Shown: positions 10,269 through 18,767 of the stretch, piece after piece
Position numbering within the stretch: position 1 is the stretch's first letter
How the letters are laid out: each line of letters begins with the position of its first letter
NCBI RefSeq assembly: GCF_041549525.1
Contig: NZ_CP157456.1
Span: 3,410,001-3,474,000, forward strand
DNA length: 64,000 nt
Source of the DNA: Paenarthrobacter aurescens
GTDB lineage: Bacteria; Actinomycetota; Actinomycetes; Actinomycetales; Micrococcaceae
Reading direction: 5' to 3'
Made by a program: the position numbers and the translations under genes
The notes under the pieces: generated by a model
Told to the model about the DNA's origin: nothing
What the model saw: the letters and a program-made list of their open reading frames with translations, nothing else
Databases searched by the model: none

Positions 10269-10924
10269 GTCAATCGGTATCCCGCACCGCGGATGGTCTC
10301 CAGCCGCTCCGCCCCAATCTTTGCCCGGAGCGCCCGGACATAGACGTCCACCACATTTGATGCGGGATCGAAGTCCATGTTCCAGGCATGGGAGATCAGC
10401 TGTTCCCTGCTCAACACCTGGCCGGGGTGGCGAAGGAAAACTTCCAGGAGGGAGAACTCGCGGGCTGTGAGGTCGGCGCCGGCTTCACCCACGCGCACCC
10501 GGCGACTCCGTAGGTCCAGCACCATGTCCTCATGGGCAAGGGTCAGGACCGGGGCCGAGTCAGAGTCGTCATTCAGACGCAGGCGGATTCGCGCCAGGAG
10601 CTCGGCAAACTGGAACGGCTTTGTCATGTAATCATTGGCGCCGCTTTCCAGCCCGTACACGGTGTCCGCCACAGAATCACTGGCGGTCAGCACGATCACC
10701 GGCGTCTTGGACCCCTCACTGCGAAGGCGCTCCAATACTTCAAAGCCGCTGAGCATGGGAAGGCCAATGTCCAGGATGATCATGCCGAACTCGCCGGACC
10801 TCGCCAGCAGCAGAGCACTGGCTCCATCGTCCACGGTGAGGCAGGTGTAGCCTGCGGCCCTCAAGCCCTTCTCGATGAAATCGGAAATCCGCCGGTCATC
10901 CTCGGCAATCAGGATCCTGCTCAC
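10265..10924 (-). CDS. OmpR-family response regulator
   Basis: A 219-residue two-component regulator. The receiver domain has the acidic pocket EDD near residue 9, phospho-acceptor Asp near 51 in IILDIGLPMLSGFEV, and the switch Lys in DYMTKPFQF. The C-terminal winged helix contains LTAREFSLLEVFLRHPGQVLS and VDVYVRALRAKIG. Closest in style to the MprA/TrcR group of Actinobacteria. Both ends overlap neighbours by four bases (kinase stop/regulator start and regulator stop/transporter start), so three proteins are made in coupled fashion. Direct repeats at 13031-13062 are a candidate binding site. Confidence 0.93.
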   Translation of the reverse strand: MSRILIAEDDRRISDFIEKGLRAAGYTCLTVDDGASALLLARSGEFGMIILDIGLPMLSGFEVLERLRSEGSKTPVIVLTASDSVADTVYGLESGANDYMTKPFQFAELLARIRLRLNDDSDSAPVLTLAHEDMVLDLRSRRVRVGEAGADLTAREFSLLEVFLRHPGQVLSREQLISHAWNMDFDPASNVVDVYVRALRAKIGAERLETIRGAGYRLT

Positions 10925-12618
10925 TTGTGGTGCTCCTTCAGTTGATCCAGGCGTTTGGTGACACTGCCGTCCACGGCTGCGGCGTCGGCGTCGCCGCTGG
11001 TGACGGGGTCGCTGCTGGTGACGTGGTCGCCGCTGGTGACGGGGTCGCTGCTGGTGACGTGGTCGCCGCTGGTGACGTGGTCACCGTTGGTGGCGGGGTC
11101 GCCGTCGAAAACCGGCGAGGGCACCGTGATGCCGAACGTGGCGCCGTTTCCCTGAGTACTGCGGACCCAGGCAGTACCGTGATGCGCCTCGGCGATGCTG
11201 CGAACAATTGCCAGACCCAATCCGGCACCAGGCCGGGCCCTATCAGCTTCCTGGGCTGCGTGGCCCCGATGGAACCGGCCAAAAATCCGGGCGGCTTCGT
11301 CCTCTTCAACGCCCCTGCCGTGATCTGAAACCCAGAGGGTAAAGCGACGGGAACTGCCCTCGCCTTCGAAGCGCGAGCCAAGGCTGACGGTGCTGTCCTC
11401 CGGGGAGTACTGGCAGGCATTGGTGGCCAATTGCAGCACGGCCTGGGTGATGCGTTGAGCGTCCACTGTGACGCTTCCCTCCGCGATTTCCAGGATGGGC
11501 CACCCCCTTGGACCAAGCACTTGGGCTTTGGCCTCGATATCAAGCAGGAGAGTGGCAGCGTCGGTACGCCGCGGTTGCGCGAAGCCGGGGCGGTCCACTT
11601 TCGCCAACAGCAGCAGGTCCGAGACAATCCGGCCCATTCTTGCGAGTTCATCGTCCACCAAGGTCAGGGTGCGGGCCCTGTCGGCTTCGTCATCCTCCAT
11701 CAGTTCAAGGTGGCCGCGGATCACGGTGATGGGTGTGCGAAGTTCATGCGAAGCGTCATCCACGAATGCCCGTTGAGTTCGGTAAGCCGATTCAAGCCGG
11801 TCCAGCATGGTGTTGAAGGTCACGGCCAGCGCCGAAATGTCGTCGTTGCCCCGAACAGGGACCCGTGCGGTGAGGTCATTCTCCGAGATGTCCTCCGCCA
11901 CCCTTCGGACTTCCCGGACAGGTGAGAGGATCTGTCCGGCCACCAGCCAGGCAATGCCCGCTGTCACGGCCAGGCCGCCAAGGGAGACGAAGAAAATGGT
12001 CAACACAGTTCCGGCTACCTGATCCTCCCGGGGTCCCATGTAGGTGCCCACAATGAGGTGCCCGGTTTCACTGCCCGAGACCACCGGGAGGCGAACCCAG
12101 TGCATTTCCCCCTCGCTGGTCCGGGCAATACCGGATGAGGCGTTGCCGGTCCGGATGGAGTCCATCAGTGCTTGGTCCCGGGGCAAGTCATGGCCGCCGG
12201 TCTGCGAGCTCAAGGCACCGGTAGGCGTATACAGGGTGCGTTGGCCCACGCTGCCAACAATGACTTCCCCTTGTGCGGCCGATTGGCGGCTGAGGAAGAT
12301 CTCCAGCATCTTCTCTATGGAGCTGAAAGGCTTGGCCGTAGTGGGGTCAACGCCTTCAGCGGCGAACGCACGGAACTCCTGCAGTTCCTGGGTGATGTCC
12401 TGATGAGCCTGGGTCTGGGCGCCGTTCAAGAGCAATGACCGCATGGTGAGCATGACCGCCAGCAGCGTCAGCGCCGTGGTGAGCAGTATCCAGGCCGCGA
12501 TCCGCCAACGGGCGGGAACCCTGGACCCAAGCCGGGCTCCCGGACCTTTGGTTCGGGGGTGCCGATCCGGGACGGCGGGCAGTGCGACCTGTTGGGATGG
12601 AGTGTCCGTCATTGTCAT
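10921..12618 (-). CDS. Membrane sensor histidine kinase
   Basis: A 565-residue kinase. One helix around residues 38-62, an extracytoplasmic sensing region of about 130 residues, a second helix near 200-220, a HAMP linker (LSPVREVRRVAEDISENDLT), and the phospho-acceptor H-box DDASHELRTPIT near residue 292. The ATPase part shows VLQLATNACQYSPED (N box), VSDHGRGV (G1) and GLGLAIV (G2). The C-terminal 60 residues are an unusual disordered tail with six copies of a six-residue SGDHVT/SSDPVT repeat. Start at 12618 uses GGAGG four bases upstream; ATG 12612 is an alternative. Confidence 0.93.
   Translation of the reverse strand: MTMTDTPSQQVALPAVPDRHPRTKGPGARLGSRVPARWRIAAWILLTTALTLLAVMLTMRSLLLNGAQTQAHQDITQELQEFRAFAAEGVDPTTAKPFSSIEKMLEIFLSRQSAAQGEVIVGSVGQRTLYTPTGALSSQTGGHDLPRDQALMDSIRTGNASSGIARTSEGEMHWVRLPVVSGSETGHLIVGTYMGPREDQVAGTVLTIFFVSLGGLAVTAGIAWLVAGQILSPVREVRRVAEDISENDLTARVPVRGNDDISALAVTFNTMLDRLESAYRTQRAFVDDASHELRTPITVIRGHLELMEDDEADRARTLTLVDDELARMGRIVSDLLLLAKVDRPGFAQPRRTDAATLLLDIEAKAQVLGPRGWPILEIAEGSVTVDAQRITQAVLQLATNACQYSPEDSTVSLGSRFEGEGSSRRFTLWVSDHGRGVEEDEAARIFGRFHRGHAAQEADRARPGAGLGLAIVRSIAEAHHGTAWVRSTQGNGATFGITVPSPVFDGDPATNGDHVTSGDHVTSSDPVTSGDHVTSSDPVTSGDADAAAVDGSVTKRLDQLKEHHK
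10999..11106 (-). repeat. 18-bp tandem repeat in the kinase tail
   Basis: Six 18-bp units starting at 10999, 11017, 11035, 11053, 11071 and 11089, each beginning GGTGAC or GGTGGC on the + strand. Units alternate between two versions, so the true period is close to 36 bp for the first four. Translated on the minus strand they give alternating SGDHVT and SSDPVT. Perfect multiples of three keep the frame, so copy number can change without breaking the kinase. Confidence 0.9.
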
Positions 12619-13001
12619 CAGTCCTCCACCTCGCCGGCGTCATCGTCGTCGTCAATGACCACCGGGGGCACCACCGGCACCGGGGCCGGCGGCTGTACCG
12701 GTGCTGGGGCCGGCGGGATAATCGGCGCCGGAGTTGCGGGCGGCGCCGGAGTTGCGGGCGTCTCCGGTGCTGGGGTTGCAGGCGGCGCTGTCGGTGCCGG
12801 CGTGGACGGCAAGGGATCCGGATCCGGCGTGGGTTCCAGGCCCGGCGCAGGCCGGCCGTCCGGACCTGGCCCCAGTTCGATCGGATTCGCATCCACCTCG
12901 GGTGGTCCCGATGGAGCCGCGAGCAGGGTTCCGGCCACCGCAAGGAGCACCGGAACCAGGAGCATCGCCCCCAACAGGAGAACTCGTCGCATCGTTTGCA
13001 T
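12618..13001 (-). CDS. Membrane-anchored proline-rich protein
   Basis: About 127 residues if started at 13001 (MQTMRRVLLLGAML); a longer frame opens at 13076 but would place the candidate operator inside the gene. An N-terminal hydrophobic helix (LLLGAMLLVPVLLAVAGTLL) is followed by about 80 residues of Pro/Ala/Thr repeats such as TPAPETPATPAPPATPAP, ending in an acidic VVIDDDDDAGEVED tail. It is probably an exported, stalk-like protein with the tail outside. Its stop overlaps the kinase start by one base (TGATG), making it the first gene of the operon, so it may help sensing. No family recognised. Confidence 0.6.
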   Translation of the reverse strand: MQTMRRVLLLGAMLLVPVLLAVAGTLLAAPSGPPEVDANPIELGPGPDGRPAPGLEPTPDPDPLPSTPAPTAPPATPAPETPATPAPPATPAPIIPPAPAPVQPPAPVPVVPPVVIDDDDDAGEVED

Positions 13002-13030
13002 GCATTCATCGTTACAGGCCTGCATGAGGC

Positions 13031-13062
13031 CTTCATGAAACGAGGATGAAGAAGTCTTCATG
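13031..13062. promoter_or_regulatory. Candidate response-regulator operator
   Basis: The divergent interval between the Pro-rich protein and the ABC transporter contains CTTCATGAAACGAGGATGAAG (as two pieces, CTTCATGAAA and GAGGATGAAG) and a further CTTCATG at 13056-13062. Direct and inverted repeats of TTCATG/ATGAAG with about 10-bp spacing are the usual layout for OmpR-family sites. It would allow one regulator to control both directions. Confidence 0.5.
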
Positions 13063-13160
13063 TACTGGCCGCGCATCTCATACCCCGGGTGGAGGCCCGC
13101 CCGCAGAGTTCAGCCGCGGGACTGACGCCCCGGCGCAGGGCCTGCAGGGATGCTGGATAC

Positions 13161-13940
13161 ATGAACGCCATCCTCCACGCCCAGCAGCTCACCAAGCACT
13201 ACCCCGGCAGCATCGCCTTGGACAACGTCGACTTCACAGCAAGTGCCGGCCAGTCCATTGCGATCATCGGACCCTCAGGTTCCGGAAAGACCACACTTTT
13301 GCACTGCCTCGCCGGAATTTTGAGGCCCGACGCCGGAGCCATCACCTTGAACACTCCTTCCTCACCTTTGCGGCTGGATACCTTGGGAGATGCCGCGCTG
13401 TCCCGGCTGCGGCGCGAGGAATTTGGGTTTGTGTTCCAGCAGGGCATGCTTCTTCCGGAGTTAACTGCCTTGGAAAACGTGGCGCTGGCCCTGATGCTCA
13501 ACGGCACAGACCGTGCTACTTCGGAGGCCAGGGCCGCCGAATGGTTGGCGGCTTTGGGATTGGCCGGAATGGAACAACGCCGGCTCGGTGAGCTCTCCGG
13601 TGGACAGGTGCAGCGCGTGGCCATCGCCCGTGCCCAAGTCACAGGCGCCCGGGTAGTGTTCGCGGACGAGCCCACCGGCGCTTTGGATTCTGCCACCTCC
13701 AAGGAAGTCCTGGACGTGCTCCTGCACTCCGTGGCCGCGAACGGCCGGACGCTTCTGGTGGTCACGCACGATCCCAACGTCGCGGCCCGCTGCGAGCGCG
13801 TTGTGGAGTTGCGCGATGGCAGGATCGTGGCAGACAGCGGCACAGTTCCGGCTCCCGGCCCGGCAGCGCCAGCCGCACAGGCAGTGCCAAACCCACCGGC
13901 AGCGCCGTCCGCCAACTTCAAGGGTGCCTTCAATGTCTAG
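13161..13940 (+). CDS. ABC transporter ATP-binding protein (MacB/LolD type)
   Basis: A 259-residue ATPase with Walker A GPSGSGKTTLL, Q-loop FVFQQGMLLPELT, signature LSGGQVQRV, Walker B VVFADEPTGALD and H-loop VVTHD. This is the MacB/FtsE class whose members work with FtsX-fold permeases on lipids, peptides or antibiotics rather than in classical import. The start at 13161 begins the conserved domain; the frame from 13089 has no supporting residues. An Ala/Pro-rich C-terminal tail of about 30 residues follows the ATPase. Its stop overlaps the permease start by eight bases. Confidence 0.92.
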   Translation: MNAILHAQQLTKHYPGSIALDNVDFTASAGQSIAIIGPSGSGKTTLLHCLAGILRPDAGAITLNTPSSPLRLDTLGDAALSRLRREEFGFVFQQGMLLPELTALENVALALMLNGTDRATSEARAAEWLAALGLAGMEQRRLGELSGGQVQRVAIARAQVTGARVVFADEPTGALDSATSKEVLDVLLHSVAANGRTLLVVTHDPNVAARCERVVELRDGRIVADSGTVPAPGPAAPAAQAVPNPPAAPSANFKGAFNV

Positions 13941-15303
13941 TCTCTCCATGGCCCTGCGCCTCACCCCGTACCTCGCCCGAAGCAACGGAAGCAGCTTCCG
14001 GGAAGCCGGTCTTCGCGATTCCGGACTCCCCATCCTCGCTTTCGGGACGGTTACGGCCCTACTGCTCACCGTGGCCGGCGGTTCACAGGTTTTCTGGTCC
14101 TGGTCTGACGACATCGCCGGCACCTACCAAGCCTTGGCCGTGGTGGCCATGGTGCTGCTGATCATCCCATTGTTGACGCTCGGTGCCTCGGCCGCCCGAC
14201 TCGCCGCCCGCCGTCGTGATGACCGTTTGGCATCCTTGCGGTTGCTGGGCGCCAACAGCGCCACGGTGGTCTGGATGACCGTCATAGAGTCAACCGTCCT
14301 CGCAGCCGTGGGAGCTGTGGCCGGGGCGGGGCTATACGCCTGCGCAGCACCGTTCCTGGGATTGATCCAGTTCCGGGGACAAGCAATCGGAACCCATGCG
14401 TGGTTGTCCGTTCCGTCCATCCTCGGCTGCGTGCTGGCCGTCTGTGTCCTTGCAGCGGCGAGTGCCGCGTTGGGGCTCCGGAAGGTTGTGGTGACGCCGT
14501 TGGGCGTCCGGACCCGGCAAACGGCCGACGGCGCGCACTGGGTTCGCGGACTCATCGCAGCTGTGGTGGTGGTCATCGGAGTGGTGGCGATGGGGATGCT
14601 CAGCAGCTTTGGCGCGTTCATTGTGATCATCGCGGTGATGGGCGGCTGCTTCGGTTTGGCCCTGCTGGCGTTGAACCTCATGGGACCGTGGATCCTGCGG
14701 CTGCGGGCCTCCTCGCAACTCAAGCACGCCAAGAAGCCTGAGCAACTGCTGGCAGCGCGGACCGTGCTGGAAAGCCCCAAGGAATCGTGGCGGCAGGTTG
14801 GGGGCGTCGCGATGACCAGTTTTGTGGGCGTGTTCGTGGGTGTGGGCATGGCGGTGGCGGACACCATGGGAACCGGCGCCGACGCCGAAACTACTCTGCT
14901 TGTCCGCGACATCAACACCGGTGTGATGATCACCCTGTTGGGCTCGTTCCTGATGGTCGCCTGCTCAGCGGGCGTCAACCAGGCTGCCGCAGTGCTGGAC
15001 CGGGCTTCGACGCTGGTGGCCTTGGACAGGGTTGGCATGCCGCGGAAGCTCATGGTGGCGGCGAGGGTCAAGGCCGTGATGTCGCCGCTGTTCCTCGTGG
15101 CAGGCATCTCAGCTGCAGCGGCGGCCGTTCTGGTTCTGCCGCTGACCGGCGCTGCGCTGCTGACCCAGCCCGTGGTCATTTTGACCATCGGTGGCGTGTT
15201 CGCTGCCGGGTTCCTGCTGGTCCGGCTGGCTGTTGCCGCGGGTACCGCACAGATCGGCCAGGTCCTGGCCCGGCCCGAGCGCTACGCGAGCATGGATTCG
15301 TAG
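13933..15303 (+). CDS. FtsX-like ABC transporter permease
   Basis: A 456-residue membrane protein with a first hydrophobic helix near residue 30, then groups of three to four helices in two halves, and the FtsX-type cytoplasmic segment AARRRDDRLASLRLLGANS. ATG at 13933 is within the end of the ATPase gene and follows AAGGG. The pair sits divergent to a two-component system, the arrangement typical of peptide-antibiotic sensing and detoxification modules, though the classic Bce permease extracellular domain is absent. Substrate unknown. Confidence 0.82.
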   Translation: MSSLSMALRLTPYLARSNGSSFREAGLRDSGLPILAFGTVTALLLTVAGGSQVFWSWSDDIAGTYQALAVVAMVLLIIPLLTLGASAARLAARRRDDRLASLRLLGANSATVVWMTVIESTVLAAVGAVAGAGLYACAAPFLGLIQFRGQAIGTHAWLSVPSILGCVLAVCVLAAASAALGLRKVVVTPLGVRTRQTADGAHWVRGLIAAVVVVIGVVAMGMLSSFGAFIVIIAVMGGCFGLALLALNLMGPWILRLRASSQLKHAKKPEQLLAARTVLESPKESWRQVGGVAMTSFVGVFVGVGMAVADTMGTGADAETTLLVRDINTGVMITLLGSFLMVACSAGVNQAAAVLDRASTLVALDRVGMPRKLMVAARVKAVMSPLFLVAGISAAAAAVLVLPLTGAALLTQPVVILTIGGVFAAGFLLVRLAVAAGTAQIGQVLARPERYASMDS

Positions 15304-15331
15304 CCGGCCGCCCGCCGTCGTCCTTCCCGGG

Positions 15332-16351
15332 CTACTTGCAGCCGCAGGACTGACGGATGATCAACTCGGTGGGCAGGATCTGGTGTTGCAGCTCTTCTCC
15401 GCGGCCCTTGCCCACCAGTGCCTGCACGGCGGCTTCGGCCATCGCCTTGACCGGCTGCGCAACTGTGGTCAAGGCGGGCCAGCTGTATTCGGCGTCCAGC
15501 GATCCATCGAAAGATACCAACGCCATGTCATCGGGCACCCGAACGCCTGCCTCATGAAGCGCCCTGAGGATACCGATTGCCTGCATGTCGTTACTTGCAA
15601 AAATCGCTGTGGGCCGGTTGGCCATGGCCAGGAAGCGCTTACCTACCTCGTAGCCACCGGGACGGCTGAACGGGCCGTGAAGCATGGGCCCGTCCGGCAG
15701 TCCGGCGTCACGCAAAGTGGCCAGCCAGCCTACCTCGCGCCCGTCCAGCTGGTTCCCGGTATTGGTGCCGATCGCCAAGCCAATGTTGGTATGGCCGTGG
15801 CCGATCAGATGTTCCACGGCGGCACGGGCACCGGCTTCCAGATCAACACCCACGCTGTTGATTCCCGGCGGTGAGCCTGCGTTATTCAACAGAACGGAGG
15901 GGATTTCGGAAGCTTCGAGTTCCGTAACGTCGGGGTCGAACACACAACTGGCCAGGAACACCCCGTCCACCTGCCGGGCGGCGAGGGTGCGGATGTTCTT
16001 GCGTTCGCGGGTCAGGCTGCCGTCCGAGTTGGTGAGAACCATCCCGAAGCCCAGTTCCGCGGCAGCATCTTCCACGGCGTGGGCCAGCTGGGTGAAAAAC
16101 GGGTTGGTGTTGTCCGGAACCACCACGCCAATGGTTTCGCTGGACCCCAGTTTGAGGGCACGGGCGGCAGCGTTGGGCCGGTATCCGAGGACACGGATGG
16201 CCTCCCGAACCTTGGCTTCCGTTGCCGGGGCCACGTTCTTGGGCCCACCGTTCACCACATAACTCACGACGGCGGTACTCACCCCGGCGTACCGGGCCAC
16301 GTCTTTGCGTGTAACCGGGCCGCGCGAGGTTTGTACCGCCGAAGTTGTCAT
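15332..16351 (-). CDS. LacI-family repressor
   Basis: A 339-residue regulator. N-terminal HTH (VTRKDVARYAGVSTAVVSYV) plus hinge helix LGYRPNAAARALK, then a periplasmic-binding-like effector domain with IGVVVPDNTNPFF, AIFASNDMQAIGILRAL and the C-terminal VAQPVKAMAEAAV. It ends with an unusual SCGCK tail. It is 14 bases downstream of the oxidoreductase gene and divergent from the sugar ABC permeases. The two AATCTAC-type operators at 17642-17735 have the central CG expected for LacI proteins and are its probable targets. Confidence 0.9.
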   Translation of the reverse strand: MTTSAVQTSRGPVTRKDVARYAGVSTAVVSYVVNGGPKNVAPATEAKVREAIRVLGYRPNAAARALKLGSSETIGVVVPDNTNPFFTQLAHAVEDAAAELGFGMVLTNSDGSLTRERKNIRTLAARQVDGVFLASCVFDPDVTELEASEIPSVLLNNAGSPPGINSVGVDLEAGARAAVEHLIGHGHTNIGLAIGTNTGNQLDGREVGWLATLRDAGLPDGPMLHGPFSRPGGYEVGKRFLAMANRPTAIFASNDMQAIGILRALHEAGVRVPDDMALVSFDGSLDAEYSWPALTTVAQPVKAMAEAAVQALVGKGRGEELQHQILPTELIIRQSCGCK

Positions 16352-16365
16352 GAGGTAAATGCTAG

Positions 16366-17565
16366 CTACTCCACTGGAGCATCACCGAAGTCGCGGATGG
16401 GAAGGCGCTCCCCGCCACGGAGTGCGGACTCATGGGCTACGATTCCCGGCACCGTGAAGCGGGCCGCGACCCAGGCGTTAACGGGAGGAAGGCTGCGGTT
16501 GTTCACGGCGGTGACAAAGTCGTCCACCAGGAATTGGTGGCTTCCTTCATGCCCGTTGGGCGCTCCGAGGAATTCCTGGGGAAGCCTGGACTGGTCGTGT
16601 ACCGGAGCCAGCCCGGAGATGAAGGCATCCCGCAGCTCCGGCGCAACGTCTGCCAGGGATGGGTCATCCAGGGACATGGTGGGCTTCGTTTCCACCTGCT
16701 CGGACACGTCTTCCACGGTGGACTTGTCCTGCCACACGGTGGTGGTGGCAAGTTGCTCAAAGCTGGCGTCGGTGCCGAAGAAACGGAAGCGGGACTCGCG
16801 GATATGGGAGGGGTACCCTACGCGGCGCATCTCGTTGGTGCGCATCGCACCGCCGTCGTTCATTTCGAACAGCGCCGTGGCGTTGGAGAAGTCGTTGGCG
16901 AACATGCTGACGTCTTTGTCGAAGACGCCGTCGCCCCGCTGGTCCTTGACGCCGATGCAGCTGACGCTGACGGCATGGCCGGGGACGGCGCCGAGGACCC
17001 CGCCTATGGCGTGGGTGGGGTAGAGCATGGGCGGGTAGCTGGCGGTTTCCTTCCACCGGTCTCCGCCGCTGTACTGATACGCCTCGTAGAACCCGAGGTC
17101 CATGTCGTGGACGTAATCGCCCTCTGTGTAGAAGATGCGGCCGAACTTGCCTGCCGCATGTTGTTGCCGGGCGAAGACCGTGGCGGGGTTGTAGTAGCTG
17201 GTCTCACCCATCGCGTAAACCAGTTTGGTCTCGCGCACGGCCTCAATGATCCGTTCAATTTCCTCTTCGGATATGGCCATGGGCACCGCTGAGTAGACGT
17301 GCTTTCCAGCGCGCAAGGCCCGCTCTACCAGTGGTCCGTGAGTCCAGCGCTGCGTGAAGATGGCCACGGCATCGACGTCGGAGTCCAGCAGCTCTTCAAA
17401 GCTGCCCATCACGCCGTCCAGTCCCCAGCGTTCCTGCGCCGCAGCGGCCCGCTCAGGGAGTTCATCTATTGCATAAACCGCGCTGACGCCCGGGTGGAGC
17501 TTGAACAGGTGGGCGAACTGGCTGCCGAACTGCCCGGCACCCACAACCCCGATCGAAAACGTCAT
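16366..17565 (-). CDS. Gfo/Idh/MocA-family oxidoreductase
   Basis: A 399-residue NAD(P)-dependent sugar or polyol dehydrogenase. Rossmann motif VGAGQFGSQFAHLF at the N-terminus, VDAVAIFTQRWTHGPLVERAL and the cofactor-site GKHVYSAVPMAIS where the family normally has EKP; here the usual EKP Lys is replaced, as in some GH109-like or non-redox members. GGAAGG lies six bases before the start. First gene of a two-gene unit with the LacI repressor and divergent from an alpha-galactoside transport operon. It may act on the released aglycone or on galactose, which is inference. Confidence 0.8.
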   Translation of the reverse strand: MTFSIGVVGAGQFGSQFAHLFKLHPGVSAVYAIDELPERAAAAQERWGLDGVMGSFEELLDSDVDAVAIFTQRWTHGPLVERALRAGKHVYSAVPMAISEEEIERIIEAVRETKLVYAMGETSYYNPATVFARQQHAAGKFGRIFYTEGDYVHDMDLGFYEAYQYSGGDRWKETASYPPMLYPTHAIGGVLGAVPGHAVSVSCIGVKDQRGDGVFDKDVSMFANDFSNATALFEMNDGGAMRTNEMRRVGYPSHIRESRFRFFGTDASFEQLATTTVWQDKSTVEDVSEQVETKPTMSLDDPSLADVAPELRDAFISGLAPVHDQSRLPQEFLGAPNGHEGSHQFLVDDFVTAVNNRSLPPVNAWVAARFTVPGIVAHESALRGGERLPIRDFGDAPVE

Positions 17566-17641
17566 TGTTTACCTTCCCTGGGACTGCCGAAGCAGCCTCC
17601 GCTGTGTCCTCATGTGACTGTCCTGTCGAGTTTTGCATTGG

Positions 17642-17657
17642 AATCTACTCGAGTCAA
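17642..17657. promoter_or_regulatory. LacI-type operator, site 1
   Basis: AATCTACTCGAGTCAA shares the left arm AATCTAC and central CG with site 2 but has a degenerate right arm. It lies in the divergent interval between the oxidoreductase and the first permease gene. Confidence 0.6.
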
Positions 17658-17717
17658 CAAAAGCAACAAAATTGAACATTTTTCATCAAAAAATGGCGAC
17701 AGCGCTTGCGTTCATCA

Positions 17718-17735
17718 AATCTACTCGTGTAGATT
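17718..17735. promoter_or_regulatory. LacI-type operator, site 2
   Basis: AATCTACTCGTGTAGATT has two perfect seven-base arms around a central CG, the standard LacI-family half-site layout. It is 44 bases upstream of the permease start and about 76 bases from site 1, close to seven helical turns, so looping between the two sites is possible. Confidence 0.75.
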
Positions 17736-17779
17736 CATTCCCAGTTGTTACCCACATCACAGTCAGGAAAGGGTCGACG

Positions 17780-18742
17780 ATGACCACGCTAACCAAGCAA
17801 CCAGGCAATGCCTCGGGGCGTTCCGGGAGCCATAACGGCCGCAAGCCACAGCCTGCCAAACGGAGCATGACCAGCCGTCTCGGCGATCTCAGAATCGCCC
17901 TCTTCTTCATCTTCCCGGCCGTCATCGGCTTCGTTGCGTTCTTTCTGATCCCCACCATCCGCGGCATCTACCTCAGCTTCACCGAGTACAGCATCCTGGG
18001 CGAGCCAACGTGGATCGGCATCGATAACTACACGGCCATCTTTGCGGACGAACTCTTCTGGAACGCCATGGGCGTCACGCTCCAGTACGTGGGCCTGAAC
18101 ATCGGCTTCCAAACGGTCATTGCTCTGGGACTGGCGTTGCTGATGCACCGGGTGGCAAAGTCCACTTTCGTTCGCGGCGCACTCCTGCTGCCGTTCCTGG
18201 TGGCCAACGTCATTGTGGCCCTGCTCTGGTTCTGGATGCTCGACTACCAGCTGGGCATCGTCAACGAGGTCATGAGCTGGGTGGGGCTCCCCCGCGTCGC
18301 CTTCTTCGGCAGCGAACAGTGGGCCATCCCCACCATCGCCTTCGTGAACGTCTGGCGGCACATGGGCTACACGGCCCTGCTCATCTTCGCCGGCCTGCAA
18401 TCCATCCCCAACCACCTCTACGAGGTAGCAAACCTCGACGGCGCGTCCCCCACACGGACGTTCTGGAGCGTCACCATGCCGCTGCTCCGCCCCGTGTTGG
18501 TGCTGGTCCTGGTGGTTACCGTCATTGGTTCCTTCCAGGTCTTCGACACCGTAGCCGTGACCACCAACGGTGGACCCGTCAACGCCTCCCGCGTGATCCA
18601 GATGTACATCTACCAAAAAGCCTTCGGCGAGTCCGACTTCGGCTACGCCTCCGCCCTGTCCGTGATCCTGTTCGTCATTCTCGCCCTGGTGGCCTTCGTG
18701 CAAATGAAGTTCCTCAAGGGCAACGAATCGGACCTGGACTAG
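17780..18742 (+). CDS. Sugar ABC transporter permease 1
   Basis: A 320-residue MalF-type inner membrane subunit with six predicted helices and the EAA loop EVANLDGASPTRTFWSVTMP, which docks with the shared ATPase. The start at 17780 follows GGAAAGGG; the frame open from 17633 runs over the operator and is not used. A 35-residue basic N-terminal tail precedes the first helix. No ATPase gene lies here, so a general MsiK-type ATPase elsewhere probably energises it, as in other Actinobacteria. Confidence 0.92.
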   Translation: MTTLTKQPGNASGRSGSHNGRKPQPAKRSMTSRLGDLRIALFFIFPAVIGFVAFFLIPTIRGIYLSFTEYSILGEPTWIGIDNYTAIFADELFWNAMGVTLQYVGLNIGFQTVIALGLALLMHRVAKSTFVRGALLLPFLVANVIVALLWFWMLDYQLGIVNEVMSWVGLPRVAFFGSEQWAIPTIAFVNVWRHMGYTALLIFAGLQSIPNHLYEVANLDGASPTRTFWSVTMPLLRPVLVLVLVVTVIGSFQVFDTVAVTTNGGPVNASRVIQMYIYQKAFGESDFGYASALSVILFVILALVAFVQMKFLKGNESDLD

Positions 18743-18767
18743 GCCGGACAAGGACTAAGGAACCGCC

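Noticed and set aside
17789..18751. A 320-codon acidic open frame antisense to sugar permease 1
   Set aside because: It is the complement of hydrophobic codons and has no recognisable motif.
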